In this document: piece by piece, positions 43,882-52,742 of the stretch
Position numbering within the stretch: position 1 is the stretch's first letter
How the letters are laid out: each line of letters begins with the position of its first letter
Origin: Isoetes taiwanensis
Lineage: Eukaryota; Streptophyta; Lycopodiopsida; Isoetales; Isoetaceae
Assembly (NCBI GenBank): GCA_021234155.1
Contig: JAJEKV010000032.1
Location: 13,100,283-13,164,282 of the forward strand
Length of the DNA stretch: 64,000 nucleotides
Direction of reading: 5' to 3'
Notes under the pieces: model-generated
Seen by the model: only the letters and a program-made list of their open reading frames with translations
What the model was told of the DNA's origin: nothing
Database searches by the model: none
Program-made: the position numbers and the translations under genes

Positions 43882-45480
43882 GTGCCACGCATCCTGTCAT
43901 GTTACAACCTCCTGCTCATATTGTCCAAGACATGGAAGTTATCCCACATATTCAGACTCCTGAAGTCGAGATTGTGGACGTCGGCAACAATCAGCCTGTC
44001 CGCATTGCTGCAAATCTTCCGACACCCTATCGTCACAGGGGCCGCCACGCTCTTCAAAAGTTCAAACACATTTTTCGCCTGGAGCTGTGAGACCTTCGGG
44101 GAATCAACAAAACCTTGGGGAACTCACCATTCCTACAAATCGATGCACGTCACGTATAGCAACGGCAAGCATCGCGGCTCAACCCCAATACCGCGGATCG
44201 GCGTCAAGGCGGAAATTGACAAACTCCTTGCTGCAGGTTTGATCTATGAGGTCAAACATTCTGAATGGGTGAGCCCCATCGTCATTGCACTCAAACACAA
44301 TGGTAAGATCCGCGTTTGCGTGGACTACCGAAAACTCAATCAGGCCACGGAGCGTGATCATTTTCCACTTCCCTTCACAGACCAGGTTCTGGAAGAGGTT
44401 GCTGGACATGAGATGTACTCCTTCATGGATGGTTTTTCTGGCTACAATCAGATCTCAATCAAAGAATCTGATCAACTCAAGACTACTTTCACCACCCCGT
44501 GGGGCACTTTTGCCTACAAGGTGGTTCCTTTTGGATTATCAAACTCTCTATCCACGTTTCAATGCATCATGCTCTCAGTTTTTCATGATTTTATGAAGGA
44601 AAATCCCTTCTTACAAATTTTTCAAGATGACTTCTCTGCCTACAGTTCCATGGCTGACCATTTGGATAAATTGGAACTCGTCTTTCAGAAATGTGATGAG
44701 TCCGGCATTAGTCTCAATCCAGAGAAATGCACCTTTTGCGTCACTTCAGGTGTTCTGTTAGGACACGTAGTCAGCAAAGCAGGTATCACCACGGATCCTG
44801 CCAAAATCAGTTGTGTGCTCAAGGCTCAAGCACCAGCCAATATCAAGGAGACACGCTCTTTCCTGGGTAAGGTCAATTATTACTCTACCTTCATTCCTGG
44901 ACTTGCAGCCATTGCAGATCCCATTCATAAACTCACGGGTGATGAATCCACCTGGGCTTGGAATTCCCAGGCGGATGCTGCTTTCCAACAGTTGAAGCTC
45001 TTGCTTACTCAGGCCCCGGTTCTTGTTCCTCCTCAATGGGACAAGCCCTTTCACGTCCATGTAGATGTCTCGGCGTTTGCTATTGGAGCTGTTCTTTCTC
45101 AAGAATATGATGCGCATTAATCGACAAACCAAAAGCGGTCGCGCCAAGGAAACTCAATTCTGGCGGCCAACTACGCCACCCGCAGGCGTGAAGCCTTGGG
45201 TTTAATTTTCTGTGTCCAACGCTTCCGTCACTATCTTTTGGGCAGTCAGATCAAATTCTTTGTTGACCACCAAGCACTTCTTTATTTGATCAGCAAATCC
45301 ACGCCCACGAGCCGCATTGCTCGTTGGGTCCTCCTTCTGCAAGAATTTGCACCTTTTGAAATTGTTCACAAGGCAGACAAATCTCATGTTGTCCCGGATT
45401 ATCTTTCACGCATCCACACAGATGATCCCTCCACTGGAGTCTCAGACGCCTTTCCTGACGCTCAACTCTTTCTGGTCACG
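43882..45480 (+). pseudogene. Reverse transcriptase and RNase H
   Basis: The RT domain is open from about 44170 to 45120: WVSPIVIALKHNGKIRVCVD, YRKLNQATERDHFPLPF, EMYSFMDGFSGYNQISIKES, VVPFGLSNSLSTFQ, the catalytic box IFQDDFSAYS, LNPEKCTFCV, GVLLGHVVSKAGI and the RNase H start HVHVDVSAFAIGAVLSQ. Usual elements have a Tyr/Phe-hydrophobic-Asp-Asp box; here the second residue is Gln. After a stop at 45118 the RNase H continues from about 45196 (GSQIKFFVDHQALLYLI, HVVPDYLSRI). Confidence 0.9.
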
Positions 45481-45599
45481 GCAACACCACATTGGTTCCA
45501 TGACTTTCAGCAGTATCTCCTCACAGGCGCTCTTCCACCAGAGGACGCCACGCTCTCTCAAGCCAAGCGACAATCCCGACGACATCAATTTCTCCGTGA

Positions 45600-46900
45600 G
45601 GTCCGTGACTACACCATGGTTGCAGGCCATCTTTACAAAAAGGGTAAGGATACCCGCCCCCGACGCTTTGTGTTCTCCCTCATGAGGTCCCGGATATTGT
45701 TCGAGAAGCCCATGAAGGGCTCGGTGGTGGTCATTTTCATGGTGACACCACGCCACGCATAAAATCCTTCTTCTTTGGGTTATTTTTGGCCCACGTTCTT
45801 CAAAGGCGCTCACGCCCACGCCCGCCGCGTGTGATGCTTGCGGCGTGTGGGGCGCCCACGACCCGTGGCGCTCTTCCCTTGATGCCGGTCGCCCACGCCA
45901 CTTCCCTTCGGCAAATGGGGAATGGATTTTGTGGGACCCATCGATCCTCTGGCGGCACACCCGTGCTCGCTACATTCGGTTCTCACCGACTCACGCTACC
46001 AAATGGAAGGAAGCTTGCGCACTTCCGGACAACACTGCGGCAAAGCGGCCAAGGTCATCTATCAACAAATCATCACGCGATTCGGCTGCCTTACCGGGCT
46101 GGTCGGTGATCGTGGTGTCCATTTTATCAATCATACCATCAAGGAGCCGACGGATTATCTCGCGATACATCATCACAAGAGCACACCTTACTATCCTCGG
46201 GGAAGGGTTTGGCTGAAAGCACCAACAAAACTCGGTCACCATTCTCAAGAAAATTTGTGGACGCTTCTCGACCGACCGGCAAAACAAACTTCCCTAACGT
46301 TCTTTGGGCTTACAATACTTGTTTCAAAATAAGCTCTTTGGTCACACTCCTTTCAAATTGGTTTATGGTCAAGAAGCTCTCATGCCTTTTGAGTACATTC
46401 TCCCAACTCTCCCGTTTTCAACTAGCTCTGACCCATAATCCGCCTGCTGCACTCAAAGAAAGGGTTTATCAATTGGAACAGTTGGATGAACTTAGAAGGG
46501 ATGCTTATATTCGTGTTCTTCATGGACAACAGTTGCAAAAATCCTTACATGATAAACGTCTGAAGACAAAAACATTCAAAGAAGGAGATTTGGTTCTTCT
46601 TTATGATTCTCGGTACAAAAATTTTCCGGGTAAGCTTAAGTTTCGATGGCTTGGCCCTTATCGAATTGTTCAAGTGGTGCAACCCAGCGTTTTTCAGCTG
46701 GCTGAGTTAGATGGAACTCCATTACCTACACTGGTTAATGGCTTTCGCCTCAAAACATTTCATACCACAGAAAGTGAAACTCAACAAGCGGAGATCTTTG
46801 TTCGGACACAAACACAACAGATAGTGACTAAACCAGCGGCATATTTATATTATAGGTGGAATTTTTTTTACAAAATGTGGGCAACGCCCAGCTATTTCGC
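45600..46900 (+). pseudogene. Integrase, broken
   Basis: The zinc-binding region near 45690-45900 is badly scrambled in GC-rich strings. The core reads MDFVGPIDPL, then VLTD and KWKEAC in shifted frames, IYQQIITRFGCLTGLVGDRG with VHFINHTIKE, and AESTNK in the next frame, so the D-D-E residues are traceable but not in one frame. The C-terminal part reads YQLEQLDELRRDAYIRVLHG, KTFKEGDLVLLYDSRYKNFP and KLKFRWLGPYRIVQVVQ, the typical integrase tail. No chromodomain is evident. Confidence 0.85.
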
Positions 46901-46971
46901 TATGGGCCTTTGCCCTATATACAAAAACAGGCTCAGAGCCCTATCTACTAAGTCCTAAGAAGAAAAACCCT

Positions 46972-47460
46972 CTACTCCGGGTTAGGAGCAGAGGTGATAC
47001 GCAGGATGTGGTAGAGATTATGCTCCGGGTCCCAGCGAAGGTGCAGAATCACCTCCATCCCGTTGGTCTTAGGATCGGGATGTTCAGCCATCCCGGCACA
47101 CCACCCGTCCATCGCCATGCCACGGTTGTGGCAACGCCAGAGGTCCAGACAATCCATCTTGCAGGTAATCCACTCCAAACAGTTTGAAGGCATAGTGCAG
47201 TGATCATGCAAACCCCAACGCGGAACATACCGAAAAGTGCCATCGGATGTCTTCGCTTCACTCCCGGTTCGTCTTATATAGCCAACCGAGGAACTCCTTG
47301 TCGACGTGGACCAAACAAAAAAAAGTTCGCCAACGTGTTTGTAATGCAAGGCTGTTTCTAAAATGAGAATCTTTTCTCCCGCCGCATATCTAGCCATGGT
47401 ACCTTCTGACACATTCGTTTTAATGATATCCCACTTCGAGTTGCCAGCATTAAATACCAT
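46972..47460 (-). CDS. Antisense ORF inside the LTR element
   Basis: An ATG-initiated ORF of 162 codons (MVFNAGNSKWDIIKTNVSEG ... RITSAPNPE) lies between pol and the extra sense ORF, on the opposite strand. It is Cys/Trp-rich in the middle (WITCKMDCLDLWRCHNRG, WCAGM). It is one of the few fully open frames in the element. Antisense ORFs at this position are known in plant Tat-lineage elements such as Grande and Retand. I see no motif that gives a function, and it could be a chance ORF. Confidence 0.5.
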   Translation of the reverse strand: MVFNAGNSKWDIIKTNVSEGTMARYAAGEKILILETALHYKHVGELFFVWSTSTRSSSVGYIRRTGSEAKTSDGTFRYVPRWGLHDHCTMPSNCLEWITCKMDCLDLWRCHNRGMAMDGWCAGMAEHPDPKTNGMEVILHLRWDPEHNLYHILRITSAPNPE

Positions 47461-47774
47461 TTCTTCTTTTCACGCCCGTCAACCATTAATGTGCGTCCTT
47501 TTGCCACCTGTCCCATCCGATCATTCTCTCACGTCTCATCTCCACCATTCCTTGCTTCTCCCTTTACTGTTTGGGGACTTAGCCAAAATTTTGCCTTTCA
47601 ATCGCCTCCTTAGCATCTATCGCCACCTGGCATCATCAACGGGTGCAGTTTTGCCCTCATCATGCCCCTTCGCCTCCATTTGCGCGCCCTAAACCTTTTC
47701 GTCTCTCTGCGCCTTCGTCCTCCGTTCTCCGCTCTCCGCCTTTGCATCACCGTTCTTTTCCGAAGCTCTTTGCC

Positions 47775-49452
47775 ATGGCTGCACCAAAATTTCCTACACT
47801 TCAAGCTACTGCTCCCAGGGAACCGGCTCTTTTCGAGTCAGTATCCCTTGACGCCCACTTTTCGTGAAGCAGCCCAAATCGTGAAGTCGCGGAACGCCAG
47901 AAGCTTTCTGCATTCTCATAAATGGAACTCCCGGTTCCAAATCCAGACCAATTGAAGCAGTTCATCGCTCACATCGTCAACAGCCCGAATGGATACGCTA
48001 CTGTGGTCGATGGCACCACCATTTTGCTGACCCAGCACCTTATTTCTGAGGTATTCCATATTCCTTTGCAACACCCTTGTTTATCTTGGGCTGCCTTACA
48101 GGATCTCGATGTCACTGAGTTTGGTGCTCCTACTTATCAAGCAAACATGCATCGCCTGAACAAATATTGACAAGACCCATGAAACTTTTGTTAAGTTTCT
48201 GTGGCGAAAGTTCCTTGGGTATTCTATCAAGAGCACCCATATCAATAAGCCTTTCTATAATTTGGTGATCACTGCTATCCGCTCCAACCACCACATTGAT
48301 TGGCCCCAATTGTTGATCTACCGCCTTCTTCAAGAGGTCGACCGTCTTAGGGCTGCTCCCTCTTCTATCTCTGAAGTCTCAGTGGGTGGCCATCTTCAAG
48401 CCATCATCCGTCATTACTTTCCTCCAACACCTCCTAATTCTCATGATTCCACTCAGCAGTCCCTTCCTCAAACTCACCAAGTTGGCACTTCACGCCCTTC
48501 TTCTTCTGGTCATGTCAACCTTCAGCACACGCATGTCACTGTCTCCTCATCCTCTCTGAGTAAAACCAAGCCCTCTAGTTCTCACCATGTCTCCCAAAGC
48601 GTCACAAACAAGGCAACGGCCGGGGCTCCACCACCTCCGCATGTTTTGTTGTATCAATATCAGCAGGATGTTCAAGCTGCTGCTCTCAAGTTACAAGAAT
48701 CCCAGGAAGCTCTCATGAATGGGGTTCAAACGGCCCTGGAGGCCTCAGACGCGGTTCACCGCGACCTTCAAGCTGCTACCACGCAAGTTCATACTCTGGA
48801 GACCCAGCTTCAAGACAAGCACGAGGTTTTTTTACAGGCCCGTGAGGATCTAAAGGCTGCCCAAAATCAGAATAGTCTGCTTGCCGATCAGCAGGCTCAA
48901 TTGCAGACCACCATTCAGGAATTATTGGAGCAGGTCAAGGCAAGAGAGACTCTCTTGGTTGACAAGGATAAAGACATTGCCAAACTGGACACGCTGTATA
49001 CAGAACTCTCTCGAAATTACAACACTCAAGCCCAAGACCTTACAGCGCGTGACGCTCAAATTGCCTCTTTGACAGCTCAGCTTTCCACGCAGACCTCTCA
49101 GCTTACATCCCTCCAAGATCAGCTTACGGAGGTTCAGAAACAGAAAATTCTTGATGACGCTGAGATTGCCGTGCTTCGACTCAATGTTCCTGGGCAATCC
49201 TCCTCACATGCCACGACTTCTCAGAAACGGGTCCGTGACCAGTCACGCCTTCTGTTAGAAAAGGAGCACCGGATCCGTGACCTCGAACAACAGCTACAGC
49301 AAGCTATTCAGTCTGCTGATGAGGCTCAGACCAAACTTGAAGGCTATGTTACCATTGCTCTCAACCTGCCTGTTGACTTCCCTATTCCTTCCAGTTATCT
49401 GGATTATGTGGTTGCCCGCCGCCACCAGTGGCATACGGTGATGGTCTGTTGA
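47775..49452 (+). pseudogene. Extra sense ORF 3' of pol: globular N-terminus plus long coiled coil
   Basis: It starts at MAAPKFPTLQATAPREPALF and runs, with about three single-base shifts, through YATVVDGTTILLTQHLISEV, FHIPLQHPCLSW, THETFVKFLWRKFLGYS and WPQLLIYRLLQEVDRLR. This resembles the transposon/PMD-like domain found in extra ORFs of some plant Ty3 elements (tentative). The last 396 codons (48262-49452) are uninterrupted: a Ser/Thr/His-rich linker, then about 200 residues of heptad-like coiled coil (LETQLQDKHEVFLQAREDLK, LTAQLSTQTSQLTSLQDQLT, RDLEQQLQQAIQSADEAQ). It is not gag or pol and has no membrane segment of an envelope type. Confidence 0.65.
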
Positions 49453-49489
49453 TGTTCCCCTAGCGACCGCAGATTTTCTTGGATCTGGC

Positions 49490-50750
49490 GGACCTTTACA
49501 TTTGAAGACAAAGGTTTATTCTCGCCCCCTTTTTAGTCTTTGATCTCATTCAGCGTGGCGATCCGGGATATGATCACCTTTGAGTTGTTCACCCAATGGC
49601 GTACATTTTTCATGATTTCTATCTGGCTGATACACAGGACAAATTTCGAGATGGGCCATATCAGAACTTTCAGGGTGATCCCACACTTCAATGGTTGCTT
49701 TTGGATAACAACCCCTATCAATGCGATCATGATCGGACACATGCTCTTCATCAAGAGTACATGCACGAGCTTGCTCATCATTTGCCTCTCGGCAAAATTT
49801 GAGCTACCGCAATGGATAAGGAAGTATCCGGGACATTAGAGGATCTTCCCTTTGCACAAGTTTATATCACGACACGGCTGGTTACAATCAAGCTGCGTGC
49901 TCTTCCGGATAGCAAGACAGTCCCCACGGGTTGGGATAGCCCTCTCAGTAAACTCTCATTTCATTTATACTTTTGGGACCATTGGTGCAAAGCTCTTGAT
50001 CCGGCCCTTGTCCGGTGAATTCGGGAGGGCGGGCAGCCCCACGCCCACGGGCATGGTCCCCTCTCCCTATGCTCTTCCACGGGTGTCCCTCCCGCCCCGG
50101 GTTCCTCACCACCCGATTGGCGTCTCCCCTTTTGGACCAAGGTCATGGATGGCCATCTTTGGATGGACTCCGGGCCGGATCTCGGCCGGATCTCCGGTGG
50201 GATCCCCGTTTTGTTCGCCGCTCAATTGGGAGGATGGTGCCACCCTTGATAACACTACAAATTGGATCTATATTGCCAATGAGCGTGGTTGGCAACGCCC
50301 TGCTGATGCTCTTCATGGTCTTGACACCTTCTTGCAGAATGCCGCCACCTCACCAGATCCTTGATCCCACCGACAAAATTGGCGTTTTTGTCTTTGCTCT
50401 CAAATGCATCTGGTCAGCTCTTTAAATCGGGCGGCGTCCCATCTTTCACTTTGCAATCCGAATGCGGCGTCGGTGCCTTCCGGTCTCGGACCGCCTACTC
50501 ATGGAGTGCCAGTTTGTTTCTTCTGAAGCCCATGCTGCCCTTGAAGACATGGTGCGCTCTCATTTTCTCATTGATGCTGATCCTGCCCTTGGGCTCAACA
50601 CTCCTCCTGCTCTTCAAATACGCCAGGATCTCATTGGCACTTACCATAATGGTGCCCGTCCTCACTCCCATGAGGATCACTTTTCGGTGATGGCTTCAGC
50701 CCTCCGTAAACACTTCCTCCTTTTCTTCACCACGAGTGTCGTTTGGTGGG
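49490..50750 (+). pseudogene. Second extra region before the 3' LTR, decayed coding sequence
   Basis: Protein-like segments appear in changing frames: MAYIFHDFYLADTQDKFRDG, QCDHDRTHALHQEYMHELAH, NWIYIANERGWQRPADALHG and RSHFLIDADPALGLNTPPAL. The intervening 49990-50220 is unusually GC-rich with CGG/CCG runs and no frame. It may be one more ORF or the C-terminal part of the coiled-coil ORF. I do not recognise it. Confidence 0.4.
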
Positions 50751-50754
50751 GAAG

Positions 50755-51353
50755 TGTTAGTCCCAGGCCTCCCTGCAGGACTATTCATGCATCTGACGGA
50801 CCAGGTCAAGAACAAGGATCCACATGATCCCCCCGGGTCAGCCATCAAAGGCTCGGAGAAGACCAAGCGGTAAGACACGCAGTCAAAGCCCTGCGTCCCG
50901 TCAACAAGAGGCGCCCGCTCGGACAAGTGGCGACGAATCACACCGCCCGCATCGGCGTCGGCGTGATTCTAGGCACTTCAAGAGGCACCGCCAAAGATTC
51001 CTCAGAATCAGGCCTCCTTCCGTGAGTCGGACCCGAGATCGGTCGGAGTGTCTATATTGGGCCAAAGGCCATTGTACTATATGTATGAGTAGAGCTAGCA
51101 CATGAGTTTTTAGATGAGTTTTGAGTCTTGTCTCACTTCAGTTTTCTCTCGATTGTGAGAGCTCATGTATGTTCATCATTGATATCAAGGAAGCTTATCA
51201 TTTTCCTCTCATTGTTCTCTTTTGTTCTGTTTTCTTCTTCTTGTTCTCTTCTTGCAAATCCCGCGTGACATAGTCCCCCGGATTCTCCTGTTAGATCCTC
51301 GGGTCCTCACAGAGGGCTGTCTTGCAGGAGTTCCCGAACCCAGACCCCAAACA
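50755..51353 (+). repeat. 3' LTR
   Basis: 599 bp, TG...CA ends. The R/U5 part (from TCTATATTGGGCCAAAGGCC) is nearly identical to the 5' LTR. The upstream 240 bp differs mainly at CAG sites (CAGTCAG as CGGTCGG, CTCAGACAAG as CTCGGACAAG). The low divergence elsewhere suggests a fairly recent insertion. Confidence 0.95.
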
Positions 51354-51396
51354 CTTGGAATAACCCAGGTTCGATTCCTGGAGGCCTTCAACTCTT

Positions 51397-52205
51397 ACAT
51401 AGCCATTATATATCCTAATAATTGTTATATGATTTGTTTTATCATATTATTATTATGATTATCTTAGTTAAATATGTATTATGGTTGTTTTTTTACCAAG
51501 CTTCTTAGTAATTAAGTCTACATGCAAATATGCTATCCTTTGTGCCCGAAGGGCCCAATTTTTTTTTTAATATAACAACCAACAAATCGCTATCATTAAC
51601 ATTAATTAATACAAACTATTGCATCCAACACATTTAAATTAAAATCCCCCTGAAACTCCCTTTGGTTTGGGTGTATATTCACACAGGGGGGTTACGTAGG
51701 GCAGCGAAAGCCCCTAAAAACTTACAACACATGTACAAAATTAACACCTTATAGTATTTCGCAAACCTCAATATACAGTATACAAAAACTTGTACAAGCA
51801 TACCCCACAAACGAGGATCACTATGTACGGTCCAGATCGAGGAATAAAGGGCAAATATGCCTATCCGACATCTCTCGATGCCCGGAGTAAGCCCCCATGT
51901 AAATATGCACCCAAACCAAAGGGGGTTTCAGGGGGATTTTAATTTAAATGTGTTGGATGCAATAGTTTGTGTTAATTAATGTTAATGATAGTGATTTGTT
52001 GGTTGTTATATTAAAAAACAAATTTGGGCCCTTCGGGCCCTAATAAAGGCCTTCGGGCACTAAGGATAGCATATTTGCATGTAGACATAATTACTAAGAA
52101 GCTTGGTAAAAAAACAACCATAATACATATTTAACTAAGATAATCATAATAATAATATGACAAAACAAATCATATAACAATTATTAGGATATATAATGGC
52201 TATGT
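51397..52205. mobile_element. Long-inverted-repeat (foldback) element
   Basis: The left arm (about 51397-51690) begins ACATAGCCATTATATATCCT. The right arm (about 51893-52205) ends with its reverse complement (ATATATAATGGCTATGT), and blocks such as ACCAAGCTTCTTAGTAATTA, ACATGCAAATATGCTATCC, GCCCGAAGGGCCC and TTTGGTTTGGGTG match in mirror order. Arms are about 300 bp around a centre of about 200 bp, with no ORF. The right arm carries an extra AATAAAGGCCTTCGGG. The centre and one arm recur at 16608-16905, so this is a family. Confidence 0.9.
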
Positions 52206-52742
52206 GTAATACGACAATAAAGAACAACATGACAAAATCGGAAGCATTCACATGCCAAGCTCTTCAATATTAATAGGAAGTATCTATGTCGACACCTATG
52301 AAAATATGCTAAAAGCAAAGATACGCACAAATATAAAACTATCAATACAAACCGGTGGCACTCATCTACTTTAGGAGCATGATAACTCGAGACAACGTGG
52401 TGTTAAATCCTGTATGTTCAATTATTTCAAGATTGCATTTTGCTATGCGCACTTTGAATTGTCACAAATCCATTACTAAACAAGGTCTGAAACTTATGTT
52501 AAATCTAACTTCACAGGATTGGAACAAGAGAAACGTTCGCGATAAATTTCTTGTATATCTAATACATATGGTGAATACTCTGAATTTGTCTTGTGTTATT
52601 GATTTCTCCTCTTGCTTTTTTCATTGTTTAAGAGATGCACCTCTGTTATACAATGTTGTAAATGCAATATCTCTTTGGATTTTACCTGTCTGACTTTTTT
52701 GCATCCAGAAAGAACTTAAAATATACGAAGAACCATCTCGTC
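52206..52742. other. No gene recognised
   Basis: The plus-strand open stretch 52355-52693 is AT-rich with no family motif; probably chance. Confidence 0.4.

Larger units (their letters stand above)
40222..51353 (+). mobile_element. Complete Ty3-type LTR retrotransposon (11.1 kb)
   Basis: LTRs at 40222-40815 and 50755-51353 both begin TGTTAG and end AAACA. The 5-bp direct repeat CTTGG flanks the element at 40217-40221 and 51354-51358. Order inside is gag with two zinc knuckles, protease, RT, RNase H, integrase, then an antisense ORF and extra sense ORFs, which is Ty3 order. RT wording (DHFPLPF-DQ, AGHE, FMDGFSGYNQI, F-DDFS box) resembles the Athila/Tat side of plant Ty3 elements rather than chromoviruses, and no chromodomain was seen. 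A short purine run (GGTGGGGAAG) precedes the 3' LTR. No standard TGG-type primer site follows the 5' LTR. The coding regions are broken, so it is non-functional as sequenced. Confidence 0.95.

Noticed and set aside
46972-47460. Host gene on the minus strand
   Set aside because: It lies wholly between the LTRs of one element and pol-like sequence flanks both sides, so it is treated as part of the element.
47775-49452. Envelope-like protein of the LTR element
   Set aside because: No signal peptide, no membrane segment and no glycosylation-rich ectodomain; the main feature is a soluble coiled coil.
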